DNA from: JBBDIO01 sp040880365
GTDB taxonomy: Bacteria; Chloroflexota; Anaerolineae; Caldilineales; Caldilineaceae
Reading direction: 5' to 3'
Assembly: GCA_040880365.1 (NCBI GenBank)
Contig: JBBDIO010000098.1
Coordinates: 1-38,055, forward strand
DNA length: 38,055 nucleotides
Shown here: in pieces, positions 8,504 to 16,375 of the stretch
Numbering within the stretch: position 1 is the stretch's first letter
How the letters are laid out: each line of letters begins with the position of its first letter
Translations under genes and position numbers: made by a program
The notes under the pieces: generated by a model
Told to the model about the DNA's origin: nothing
Databases searched by the model: none
The model's input: the letters and a program-made list of their open reading frames with translations, nothing else

Positions 8504-8839
8504 GTGAGCTTCGGTATTACCAAGACAATTCCCGCGGGCGAAGGCCAGGAGCGGGTAAACGCGCTCTATGATGGTTCGGTGCTCGAGGTCGAATTCCACA
8601 TGGCAGGCACTCCTACCCGCCTGGAACCTGGTCACTATGTGTATACTATCTTTAACCACGAAATCGTAGGCCGTCTGCGCATTACCCGTTTGGAAGGGGG
8701 CGCCGTTAATCCAAAATCGGGAAAACCGCGCACGCTTGTCTATGTCGAAGCCCCCGGCGAACGCCTCGCCCACCCAATCCCGCGCCGCGGGCATCAGGGC
8801 ACGCGCTACTACGATGGCGCCGATTGGCCCACACAATAA
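8504..8839 (+). CDS. Small conserved-looking hypothetical protein, possible PUA/ASCH-like fold
   Basis: A 111-residue protein starting with GTG at 8504, with AGGAAGGA about ten bases upstream. It has no signal peptide and no membrane segment. Predicted strands alternate with turns, and a central stretch reading YTIFNHEIVGRLRITRLEGG followed by a basic loop (NPKSGKPR) faintly recalls the small beta-barrel PUA/ASCH domains that bind RNA or modified bases; this is a guess from pattern only. The C-terminus is rich in R, H, G and Y. It stands alone between the permease gene (105 bases away) and the scaffold gap. I do not recognise the family. Confidence 0.6.
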   Translation: MSFGITKTIPAGEGQERVNALYDGSVLEVEFHMAGTPTRLEPGHYVYTIFNHEIVGRLRITRLEGGAVNPKSGKPRTLVYVEAPGERLAHPIPRRGHQGTRYYDGADWPTQ

Positions 8840-9066
8840 TACGCAGTGGGAATACACAGTGGGTCGTGCCAGCACCTGCGCCTACTCAATTCACACAGGG
8901 CACTTAAACGCGAAACGCCCGAACCCAGAAAGCGGGTTACGGNNNNNNNNNNGCCGTTTCGCTAAAGTCTCGATTAGTCAGCTCAAATTGCTAGCTGGAT
9001 TGTCTGGGCTATTGTTCATTCCGTTTGATCGGAACGCATTCAGATAACATTCAGATGCCGTTCAGG
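8840..9066. other. Intergenic region with scaffold gap (Ns at 8943-8952)
   Basis: Ten Ns mark a join of unknown true length. GCGAAACG (8910-8917) and CGTTTCGC (8955-8962) are perfect inverted arms on either side, and AACCC/GGGTT (8922-8938) form a small hairpin just before the gap. The frame that runs through the Ns is not a gene. Sequence to the right of the gap may not originally adjoin that on the left. Confidence 0.9.
9039..9065. repeat. Three TTCAG repeats at exact 11-bp spacing
   Basis: TTCAG occurs at 9039-9043, 9050-9054 and 9061-9065, and the first two copies share the longer core CATTCAGAT. The 11-bp period resembles direct-repeat operators such as PHO boxes. The array ends one base before the stop of the ABC gene, and no gene lies downstream in a suitable orientation, so its role is unclear. 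Confidence 0.55.
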
Positions 9067-10851
9067 TCACGCTTGGGTTGGCGCATAGGCCGCCCCATTC
9101 GCCCGCACCGCGCTCAAACCTGCCGCCTGCTGGATCTGGCATAGCCGCCAATAGGGTCCTTGCTTCTCGAACAATTCAGCATGGTTGCCCCGCTCGGCAA
9201 TCTGCCCGTTTTCCAGCACCACAATCTGATCGGCATTGCGAATCGTAGACAGACGATGCGCAATAATTATCGTCGTGCGGCCCACCATCAGCCGCTCCAG
9301 CGCCTGTTGAATCAACGTTTCCGTTTCAGCATCTACCGCCGACGTAGCTTCATCCAAAATCAGAATAGGCGCATCTTTCAAAACGGCACGCGCAATCGAA
9401 AGTCGCTGCTTCTGTCCACCCGACAGCTTAACGCCCCGCTCGCCGATTAGTGTGTCATACCCTTCAGGCAATTCCATGATAAAATCATGCGCGTTGGCAG
9501 TTTTGGCGGCGGCAATCATCTCTTCCTCGGTCGCATCTTCCCGTCCAAACAGAATGTTTGTGCGCACCGTGCCGTGAAAGAGGAAGACATCTTGCAGAAC
9601 CATACTGATCTGACGGCGCAAACTGTCTAGCGGAATATCCGCCAGGTCTTTGCCGTCCAGATAGACTGCGCCCGAAGTCACATCATAGAACCGGGGCACC
9701 AGGCTTGCCAATGTCGTCTTGCCCACGCCGGTCGGCCCTACCAACGCTACGGTAGATTTCGCAGGAATGTGCAGGTTGATATCACGCAACACCGGATGAC
9801 TAGAGAGATAGGCGAAACCTGCCCCCTCAAACGACAATTCACCCTTGGCAACAGACGGAACCTCCATCGGCGAAACGGGCGTTTGTATTTCCGGTTCTTC
9901 GTCCAGAATTTCCGCGACTCTTTCGGCGCTCGCGAGCGCCTCTTGTATACTTTCCCAGGCAGTGCTCAAATGGTGCAAAGGCTGGTAAAATAGTTCCAGA
10001 TAGAGGAAAAAGGCGACCAGGTCGGCAATCCCCAGCGTGCCGTTAAGAATCATCATGCCACCGAAGTAGATGACCACAATGGTTCCCAGCGCCGAGGAAA
10101 ACTGGATGAAGGGATCGAAAATCGCCATCAACTTGAGCGCGCGTAACAACGAATCTCGATAATGATCGATGCGGTACCAAATACGTTCCAGCTCGGTGCC
10201 TTCACGCGTAAAAGCCTTGATCTCGCGTATGCCCGACAGATTGTCATTGAGGATGGCGTTTAGCTCGCCCAGCTCATGTTGCCGCTTGCGAAATGCCGGT
10301 CGCACATAGATGGCAAACAGGCGCAAGGCAATCAGCACCAGCGGAATCGGCGCCATACTCAACAGCGCCAGGGGCACGCTCATCGACATAAGCACCGCGG
10401 TCACACCGATCAGGGTCAGCACATTGACAATCACATCGGGCACGGCATGTGCAATCAACAGCTCAAACTTGTCCGAGTCGTTGACCACCCGCGACATAAG
10501 CTGACCCGTCTGCTTGTCTTCATAGTAGCGCAAGGAGAGCTTTTGCAGGTGTTCATAAATTTTCTTGCGAGCTTCGGCAACGACGCCCCAGCCTGCAATA
10601 TGCGCCATATAGCTGCGCAAAAATTGCAACAGGCCGCGGGCGATGTACACGCCCAATGCCAGCAGTGCCAGGCGGGTCACCAGTGCATACGACATGCCAT
10701 CGGCGCTGGTTGTCACCGAATCGATCATCGTGCGAATAATCCACGGAATCGTCAATTGCGCGCCGACCAGCAACAGCATACTTAACACGGTGATCGTCAG
10801 CGTCAGGCGATATTTCCGTGCATAGCGTAAGACAAAGTACAGGGGTTTCAT
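9067..10851 (-). CDS. ABC exporter, fused transmembrane and ATP-binding domains
   Basis: A 594-residue half-transporter of the MsbA/BmrA/LmrA type that works as a dimer in the cytoplasmic membrane. The N-terminal domain (about 15-315) has six membrane helices. The nucleotide-binding domain follows: Walker A GPTGVGKTT at 372-380, Q-loop Gln420, signature LSGGQ at 476-480, Walker B ILILDE at 496-501, and H-loop His532. All key residues are present, so it should be active. The start is the ATG at 10851, with GGAAAATGA just upstream. It diverges from the membrane sulfatase-fold gene across about 70 bases, so the two may be co-regulated. Lipids, drugs or peptides are possible cargoes; the sequence does not discriminate. 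Confidence 0.95.
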   Translation of the reverse strand: MKPLYFVLRYARKYRLTLTITVLSMLLLVGAQLTIPWIIRTMIDSVTTSADGMSYALVTRLALLALGVYIARGLLQFLRSYMAHIAGWGVVAEARKKIYEHLQKLSLRYYEDKQTGQLMSRVVNDSDKFELLIAHAVPDVIVNVLTLIGVTAVLMSMSVPLALLSMAPIPLVLIALRLFAIYVRPAFRKRQHELGELNAILNDNLSGIREIKAFTREGTELERIWYRIDHYRDSLLRALKLMAIFDPFIQFSSALGTIVVIYFGGMMILNGTLGIADLVAFFLYLELFYQPLHHLSTAWESIQEALASAERVAEILDEEPEIQTPVSPMEVPSVAKGELSFEGAGFAYLSSHPVLRDINLHIPAKSTVALVGPTGVGKTTLASLVPRFYDVTSGAVYLDGKDLADIPLDSLRRQISMVLQDVFLFHGTVRTNILFGREDATEEEMIAAAKTANAHDFIMELPEGYDTLIGERGVKLSGGQKQRLSIARAVLKDAPILILDEATSAVDAETETLIQQALERLMVGRTTIIIAHRLSTIRNADQIVVLENGQIAERGNHAELFEKQGPYWRLCQIQQAAGLSAVRANGAAYAPTQA

Positions 10852-10922
10852 GAGTCATTTTCCAGGTTGTCGGCCCATACACCACAAAAGCGCGCCGACA
10901 GCATAATGGATACAGGTTTACG

Positions 10923-13097
10923 GTGAAAATTTATTTCCAGCACCGTGCCGACGCCACCGCACATGGGCATGGTGTACTCGTCCCGCTTTCGTTCGTATCT
11001 CGATGTCTTCGTATCTCTATGTTAAGGCCTACCTACGCGACCATGCAAAGAATCATCCCAATTTGGCGCAGTTTACCCTCCATCGCGCACCGACTCACCG
11101 CCATGCTGTCCAATAGCTTGTCACCCAACACCCTGTTCTGGACCTATTTTGTGTTTCTAAACACCGTGCTGTTTTTGCCTGCGTTTTTACTCAATGCCGA
11201 TGCTACCAGCTTCTGGCCTGCAACCCAGGCCGAATCCGTGCACTCTTTCCTGTTCCGACTTTTCATCTGGCGCGAAAATCTCGACGTCTTTCGCCTCAAT
11301 CTGGAACTTACCTGGATGATTGCCGCCACACTCTTGCTGGCGCAGGTGCGGCGTCGGTTTTTGCACCACGTCTTTCTCGGCCTCTATCTGTTTATCTTTA
11401 TTTATTACGCCTACGAAAGCGCGATGCTCTACCTCTACCGTGCCGATCCCCAGTTTTTCAGCGACTACTACCTGATGCGCGATGGCCTGGGTTTTCTGCT
11501 GGAAAATGTGGACATCGCCACGGATACTTTGGTCAGTGCAGTCGCTGTGATAATCGGGCTGCTGGCCCTGCTCATCACTGGCTTTCGCCGCACGCTGCAC
11601 CACATCACCGCCAACCAGCTCAATCGCATTTCCAAAATTCTGATTACTGCCGCCGCTGCCGCATCGCTGTTCTTTGCCATCACCTACCAAACCACGCTCG
11701 CGCAGCCCACAATGGTGCCCAGCAGTGCATTCTTCAAACTGGCCGAGAACATTACCGCTTCCATTGCCACCTATCAGAATCTGGCCCAGTTTGAAGATGT
11801 ACAGATCGACGATGCCTACGCCTATGACCAATTCACCCTGGCAGAAACCCCCAACCTCTACCTGATTTTCATCGAATCCTATGGCAGCGTACTCTACAAG
11901 CGCCCCGACTTTCGCACGCAATATGCTGAACTGGCAGGAATCACACGCCGCGATCTGCGCGAAAATGGCTGGCACATGGCGAGCGCGCTGAGCGAAGCGC
12001 CTACGTGGGGCGGCGGCTCGTGGCTGGCCTATACCAGCATGTTATTCGGTCTGCGCGTGGAAAATCATCCTCAATATCTCACCCTTCTGGACAAATACGC
12101 CCTGGGCGACGAACGCTATCCTCACCTGGGCACGTATCTCCAAAGCCAAGGCTACCAGTTCGTCTGGCTATCGGCGCTGGCCGAACAGCTCAGCGACCGC
12201 CAGTGGGTACGCTATAACAACTTCTATGAATATGACCGGCTGGTACGCTATCCCGATCTGGACTATACCGGCCCCCACTATGGCTGGGGACCCTCTCCGC
12301 CCGATCAGTATTCACTCGGATATACCCAGGCCAACGCCATCGAAACCCACGAGGGACCTTCGGTGCTATTCTTCATCACCCAAAATTCGCACTTTCCCTG
12401 GGCGCCCATCCCGCCCGTGCTCGAAGATTGGCGCGCTTTCCTGGAGATGGAAGAAGAAGATGAACCCGAACCCGTCGATCTCATCGAGCACAGTGCATTA
12501 CGCGCCCGCTACATGGATTCGATTGTCTACTCGTGGGAAATGCTCTCCGAGTTCATCATCAACCAGGGCGACGAAAATGGCATCTATGTGATTGTAGGCG
12601 ACCATCAACCGCCCCGTGTCAGCCGCCGCAGCGACGGCTTCGACACCCCGGTGCATGTCATCAGCCGCAATCCGGAATTCACGGCCTCATTGGCGCACTA
12701 CGGATTTCACCGCGACACGCTGTTCGTGCGCGATGAAATCCCAACCCTCCGCCACGAAGGGCTGTATACCCTCCTGGTCCGTCACCTGATTGAGCACTTC
12801 GGTACTGACAAGACCAAATTACCCGAGTATTATGCCGATGGGTTCTCGCTCTATGACTACATCGAATATGTCGAAGAGCCTGAAAACGCTGCAAGTTCAA
12901 CAGACACGACAGACACAGACTCGACAGGCACAGACATGACAGACGCAGATACGTCTGTGCCAGATCTACCGGCCACAGGTACGCCCGCTGCCGGGCAATT
13001 GGCGCCTGTATCCAGCGCACCCACCGCGCCTCTGGTGGGCACAGAACCGCCTCCGGCAAAAAACTCCGGCAATACGCCGCCAGCATCCCAGGATTAA
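10923..13097 (+). CDS. Membrane-anchored sulfatase-fold protein (LTA synthase-like)
   Basis: A protein of up to 724 residues. Its N-terminal third has about five membrane helices and is followed by an extracellular alkaline-phosphatase-superfamily domain, the architecture of LtaS-type phosphoglycerol transferases and related sulfatase-like transferases. The domain starts NLYLIFIESYGS, with the metal-binding Glu. The nucleophile region reads PTWGGGSW, with Ser366 or Thr361 as candidate, and VIVGDHQPP supplies the second metal site. The C-terminal 70 residues are a T/D- then P/A-rich disordered tail. The GTG at 10923 is the longest start; the ATGs at 11019 or 11043 are just as likely, because the first 40 residues look untypical. 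It probably modifies a cell-surface polymer or lipid with a phosphoryl or similar group. Confidence 0.75.
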   Translation: MKIYFQHRADATAHGHGVLVPLSFVSRCLRISMLRPTYATMQRIIPIWRSLPSIAHRLTAMLSNSLSPNTLFWTYFVFLNTVLFLPAFLLNADATSFWPATQAESVHSFLFRLFIWRENLDVFRLNLELTWMIAATLLLAQVRRRFLHHVFLGLYLFIFIYYAYESAMLYLYRADPQFFSDYYLMRDGLGFLLENVDIATDTLVSAVAVIIGLLALLITGFRRTLHHITANQLNRISKILITAAAAASLFFAITYQTTLAQPTMVPSSAFFKLAENITASIATYQNLAQFEDVQIDDAYAYDQFTLAETPNLYLIFIESYGSVLYKRPDFRTQYAELAGITRRDLRENGWHMASALSEAPTWGGGSWLAYTSMLFGLRVENHPQYLTLLDKYALGDERYPHLGTYLQSQGYQFVWLSALAEQLSDRQWVRYNNFYEYDRLVRYPDLDYTGPHYGWGPSPPDQYSLGYTQANAIETHEGPSVLFFITQNSHFPWAPIPPVLEDWRAFLEMEEEDEPEPVDLIEHSALRARYMDSIVYSWEMLSEFIINQGDENGIYVIVGDHQPPRVSRRSDGFDTPVHVISRNPEFTASLAHYGFHRDTLFVRDEIPTLRHEGLYTLLVRHLIEHFGTDKTKLPEYYADGFSLYDYIEYVEEPENAASSTDTTDTDSTGTDMTDADTSVPDLPATGTPAAGQLAPVSSAPTAPLVGTEPPPAKNSGNTPPASQD

Positions 13098-13215
13098 GGG
13101 ATACGGTATCGAGCGCGACTCTCACGGCTGCGGTCTCGCTGCGGTGCAGTCCACGCCGGATAGGTTTTCCGCAATTCAAGCGGCGCATCGGGCGCGGTCG
13201 AACAAGTCCGCAAAT

Positions 13216-13255
13216 CTGCACGTCTGGGAAACTGCACGTTTACTAACCTGCACGT
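13216..13255 (+). repeat. Three CTGCACGT iterons with 16-bp period upstream of the YceI gene
   Basis: CTGCACGT occurs at 13216-13223, 13232-13239 and 13248-13255, extended to CTGCACGTYT in all three. Spacing is exactly 16 bases. The last copy ends about 40 bases before the YceI start codon. Position and regularity suggest an operator for a multimeric regulator, or a remnant of tandem duplication. Confidence 0.6.
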
Positions 13256-13296
13256 CTATGTAATGACATGTCTACCAAGAGGAAGGAGCACCACCT

Positions 13297-14145
13297 ATGC
13301 AGATGCGAAGCATCGCAACCCTGATGTCCATACTTGCCCTGTTACTATTTGCCGCTTGTTCGGCGCCCACCGCAGACCCGAGTACCGCACCCGCCGCTGT
13401 CTCCGCCGCCCCCGAAGCAGAATCAGACGGAGATGAAGACGCGCCGGATGAAGCGGAAGCAGACGACGCGACAGCAGCCGACGACACAGCAGCCGATGAC
13501 ACAGCAGCCGATGACACAGAAGAAGCGCCCGCAGACGCGAGCGATGATACAGAAGATACCAGTGTCGGTCTCGCAGGCACCCGCACCTTCGTCATCAGTC
13601 CCGAAGAATCTGAAGCTGCGTACATCGTCACCGAAGAACTGTTCGCCGATGCCCTGACCAAATATGGTATGGATCCAGGTTTCAACGAAGTGCGCGGCAC
13701 CACCCAGACGCTCGAAGGCCAGTTTACCCTGAACTTTGACGACCTGAGTTCGGCCCTGGGCGAAAATCGCTTCAGCGTCGATATGACCACACTCAGCACC
13801 GACCAGCGCCTGCGCGACGGCTGGATTCGCAGCGATGGGCCTAGCTTCGACGACTATCCCGTTGCCGAATTTGTAGGCAGCGAGATCCAGGGCGCGCCCG
13901 AATCTTATACTGAGGGCGAAGAAGTCACCTTCGAAATCGTGGGCGAACTCACGATGCGGGAAATCACCCAGCCCAAGACCTTTACCGTGACAGCCACCCT
14001 GGAAGGTAACACCATCACCGGCGTCGCCACCACCGAAGGCTTGCTCTCCGAATTTGGCATCGAACCGATCTCGTTTGCCGGCACACTCACCGTCGCCGAT
14101 CCGCTCACCATCGAGATCAACTTCGTCGCCCACGCGGCAGAATAG
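13297..14145 (+). CDS. YceI-family lipoprotein with acidic repeat linker
   Basis: A 282-residue exported lipoprotein. The signal peptide ends in the lipobox LFAAC with Cys21 as the lipidated residue. An acidic linker of D, E, A and T (about 40-90) follows, partly made of three 15-bp DNA repeats. The YceI domain then runs to the end, with the usual EGQFTLNFDDLSS and later GELTMREITQPKTFTVTATL. YceI proteins are lipocalin-like barrels that bind isoprenoid-type molecules such as polyprenyl chains. GAGGAAGGAG lies seven bases before the ATG. It is flanked upstream by the 16-bp iterons and downstream by a strong hairpin, so it is probably a single-gene unit. Confidence 0.92.
   Translation: MQMRSIATLMSILALLLFAACSAPTADPSTAPAAVSAAPEAESDGDEDAPDEAEADDATAADDTAADDTAADDTEEAPADASDDTEDTSVGLAGTRTFVISPEESEAAYIVTEELFADALTKYGMDPGFNEVRGTTQTLEGQFTLNFDDLSSALGENRFSVDMTTLSTDQRLRDGWIRSDGPSFDDYPVAEFVGSEIQGAPESYTEGEEVTFEIVGELTMREITQPKTFTVTATLEGNTITGVATTEGLLSEFGIEPISFAGTLTVADPLTIEINFVAHAAE
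13474..13518 (+). repeat. Three 15-bp tandem repeats within the YceI gene
   Basis: GCAGCCGAYGACACA is repeated three times without interruption, coding AADDT units in the acidic linker between lipid anchor and domain. The number of units could vary between strains by slippage without breaking the frame. Confidence 0.8.
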
Positions 14146-14210
14146 AACCAGACACTGGCACTATCGAATAGCAACAAAGAGTAGCTGCACAGTCAGCGAC
14201 ATGTACATCA

Positions 14211-14254
14211 GTGTGAATGAGTCTTGTGACACCTCCCACAAGACTCATTCACAC
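14211..14254 (+). terminator. Strong 18-bp hairpin after the YceI gene
   Basis: Arms at 14211-14228 and 14237-14254 are perfect reverse complements (18 bp) around the loop ACACCTCC. It lies 66 bases past the YceI stop. There is no T run after it on either strand, so it may act as a transcript-stabilising structure or a non-canonical terminator. Confidence 0.55.
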
Positions 14255-14264
14255 GGCATCACGC

Positions 14265-14294
14265 TTACCCTCTCCCGTGCGTCTATGTTACAAT
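14265..14294 (+). promoter_or_regulatory. Possible extended -10 promoter for the Ldh2-type gene
   Basis: TGTTACAAT at 14286-14294 is an extended -10 (TG, one base, TACAAT). TTACCC at 14265-14270, 18 bases upstream of the -10, is a weak -35. Transcription would begin near 14301, about 120 bases before the TTG start. It sits just after the YceI hairpin, consistent with a new transcription unit. Confidence 0.35.
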
Positions 14295-14424
14295 CAAATC
14301 CTCACAACAGCTTTCCCAAACCAATACCCAGAAATGCGCGCAGCTTTGCGCACCAACCACTGGCGGTCGCCGGGCCGTAAACTTGCTGCTTCGGTAGCCG
14401 CTTTACACAAAGAGGAGCCATCCC

Positions 14425-15468
14425 TTGCCCACAGTAGCCCAGGCTACCATGACCGCGTTTGGTAGCGCCATGTTTCAGGCCAGTGGCATGCCGGCTGACC
14501 AGGCCGAAATTGCCACCCACCATCTTGTCGAATCCAACCTTGTCGGTCACGACTCCCACGGCGTAATCCGCATTCCCGCCTATATAAACGGCATCAAGGC
14601 AGGCAATCTGCGCCCGGTAGGTCAGCAGAAAATTGTGCGCGAATCCCCCGCCTCCATGGTGCTCGACGCCAACCGCAGCTTTGGCATCGTGCTGGCCTAC
14701 GAAGCCATGCGCGAGGCCGTTACCCGCGCCAAACAACACACCTTTGGTGCGGTCGCTGTCCACCAATCCGGCCATATCGGACGTTTGGGCGCATATCCCC
14801 CCATCGCCGCCGAAGAAGGCTGCATCGGTGTCATATTGCTCAATGGCGGCGCGCGTTTCATGGCGCCCTTCGGCGGTGTCGGGCGACGTCTGCCCCCCAA
14901 TCCCATTTCCATCAGCGTGCCCGTAGAAAACGGCCCCCACATGATGCTGGATATCACCACCAGCATTGCCGCGGGCGGCAAGGTCGATCTCTATCGCGCG
15001 CGCGGTGTACAGGTCCCCGATGGCTGGCTGGTTGATTCCAAAGGCGAAGCTGTCACCGATCCCGCCGCATTCTGGCAGGATGATGTCGCCATGTTGCCCG
15101 TGGGTGGGCCAGTGGGCTATAAGGGCTATGGCCTTGCCATGATGATCGACGCTATTGCCGGGGGCCTTTCCTGGGCAGGCTGTAGCGCCGCCCAGCCCAC
15201 GCGCGGCGGCAGCGGCTATATGGCGCTGGCAATCAATATCGAAGCCTTCATCGATCTGGCCGAATTCAAGCGCGAAACCCGTACGCTGGTCGATTGGGTC
15301 AAATCGTCGCCCACCATGCCCGGCGTGCCCAAGATCATGGTTCCCGGCGAAATCGAAGACGATGTGCGCGCCGAGCGCACGGCCAACGGGATTCCCATCG
15401 AAGATGCCACCTGGGACGCCATTTGCGAATCTGCCACCGAGCTTGGCGTGGAAATTCCCGCCGTATAG
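14425..15468 (+). CDS. Ldh2/malate-lactate-ureidoglycolate dehydrogenase family oxidoreductase
   Basis: A 347-residue NAD(P)-dependent 2-hydroxyacid dehydrogenase of the Ldh_2/YlbC type, a fold separate from classical lactate dehydrogenase. Family marks are HDSHGVIRIPAYI near the N-terminus with the catalytic His, the segment VAVHQSGHIGRLGAYP, a nucleotide-site stretch from about 130 to 190, and GPVGYKGYGLAMMID. The start is TTG at 14425, chosen because AGAGGAG lies seven bases upstream; the ATG at 14449 would cut into the first helix. Relatives oxidise malate, sulfolactate, ureidoglycolate or sugar acids. A propeller gene follows after 73 bases, probably in the same operon. The substrate is uncertain. 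Confidence 0.9.
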   Translation: MPTVAQATMTAFGSAMFQASGMPADQAEIATHHLVESNLVGHDSHGVIRIPAYINGIKAGNLRPVGQQKIVRESPASMVLDANRSFGIVLAYEAMREAVTRAKQHTFGAVAVHQSGHIGRLGAYPPIAAEEGCIGVILLNGGARFMAPFGGVGRRLPPNPISISVPVENGPHMMLDITTSIAAGGKVDLYRARGVQVPDGWLVDSKGEAVTDPAAFWQDDVAMLPVGGPVGYKGYGLAMMIDAIAGGLSWAGCSAAQPTRGGSGYMALAINIEAFIDLAEFKRETRTLVDWVKSSPTMPGVPKIMVPGEIEDDVRAERTANGIPIEDATWDAICESATELGVEIPAV

Positions 15469-15541
15469 GCGGTTAACCTTGCATGACACAAGCCATCGCT
15501 CGCGCTGCGTGTGAGCGTATACTTTTCGAGGAAACCAAATC

Positions 15542-16249
15542 ATGGCGACGATTGAAAAAATGTTTCGCGCACCCTATTCTGTCCCCAACGGCCTCCAGGT
15601 CACCGACGAAGGACTCTGGATCGTAGACCAGATTACCGACCGCGTTGCGCAGATCACTATCGATAAGCCCAATGAATATGGGGTCAGCAAATGGCTGCGC
15701 GACTTCCCCACCGAATCATCCAATACCAGCGGCCTCACCTACGGAGACGGCTCGCTGTGGTTAGCGGCCAACGGCAATGGCGCGCTTTGGCGCGATGCGC
15801 GCCCCACCGATGCCAATAGCGGTGAAATCCTGCGCGTCAATCCTGCCGATGGCAGCATCGTTGACCGCTGGGATCTGCCCGGCAGCGGCGGCACGCACGG
15901 CATCGAGTTCGACCGCTACGAAGACGACACCATCTGGCTCACCACGCTCAAGAACCAGACGCTCTCCAAAGTGCGCATTTCCGACTGGTCCGTGCAACAG
16001 GTCATCGACCTGCCCTACAAGCGCGCTCACGGCGTGGTGCGCGTGCCCGACGGTATCTGGGTAGTCTTCACCGCCGACCGGCTAATCGTCAAGCTCGATC
16101 TCGCCAGTGGTGCCGAACTGGATCGCATCGAAGTCTCAACCGACTATCCCGAACCGCACGGGCTGTCCATCTATCCCGACGGCTCCGCCAACACCTGTTT
16201 CCTCTACTGCGACGCCACGTCCGGGTGGGTCAGTAAGATTACAGTCTAG
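15542..16249 (+). CDS. Beta-propeller protein (SMP-30/Vgb-like)
   Basis: A 235-residue soluble protein with no signal peptide. Repeated strands end in patterns such as LWIVDQITDRVAQI, LWLAANGNGALW and IWLTTLKNQTLSKV, spaced about 40 residues, as in NHL/SMP-30/virginiamycin B lyase-type propellers. It is shorter than full gluconolactonases (about 290), so perhaps five to six blades. A His-Gly-Ile (THGIE) and a later PHGLSIYP could lie on the central face. The company of the Ldh2 gene hints at a lactonase or lyase acting on the same compound, but this is inference. The plus-strand unit ends at the paired hairpins directly after its stop. Confidence 0.8.
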   Translation: MATIEKMFRAPYSVPNGLQVTDEGLWIVDQITDRVAQITIDKPNEYGVSKWLRDFPTESSNTSGLTYGDGSLWLAANGNGALWRDARPTDANSGEILRVNPADGSIVDRWDLPGSGGTHGIEFDRYEDDTIWLTTLKNQTLSKVRISDWSVQQVIDLPYKRAHGVVRVPDGIWVVFTADRLIVKLDLASGAELDRIEVSTDYPEPHGLSIYPDGSANTCFLYCDATSGWVSKITV

Positions 16250-16252
16250 CCA

Positions 16253-16286
16253 GTTCTGGCGACGCGGCATTGCTCGTCGCCAGAAC
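16253..16286. terminator. 12-bp perfect hairpin at convergent gene ends
   Basis: GTTCTGGCGACG (16253-16264) pairs perfectly with CGTCGCCAGAAC (16275-16286) around a 10-base loop. It starts four bases after the propeller gene stop and abuts the larger palindrome. It probably ends transcription of the plus-strand unit. Confidence 0.65.
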
Positions 16287-16326
16287 GTGGATGGGGGATG
16301 CGCACGCGTGCGCATCCCCCATCCAC
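16287..16326. repeat. 40-bp perfect loopless palindrome
   Basis: Bases 16287-16306 are the exact reverse complement of 16307-16326, with the centre at ACGCGT. It follows the 12-bp hairpin with no spacer and lies 50 bases from the stop of the minus-strand amidohydrolase, so it could serve as a bidirectional terminator. Perfect palindromes this long are unusual in bacterial DNA. Confidence 0.9.
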
Positions 16327-16375
16327 CATGCGTCTACAATTAACAACCTCCAAGTTTCGGGCTAAACCAGCGACC

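Noticed and set aside
8736..9047. Frame running through the N gap
   Set aside because: The Ns are of unknown length, so any frame across them is meaningless.
11187..11975. 262-residue minus-strand frame opposite the membrane sulfatase-fold gene
   Set aside because: Shadow frame; the plus-strand protein has membrane helices and catalytic motifs over the same bases.
14302..15543. 413-residue minus-strand frame covering the Ldh2-type gene
   Set aside because: It is a mirror frame of a well-supported gene on the plus strand; its sequence is G/H/A-rich with no family motif or ribosome site.
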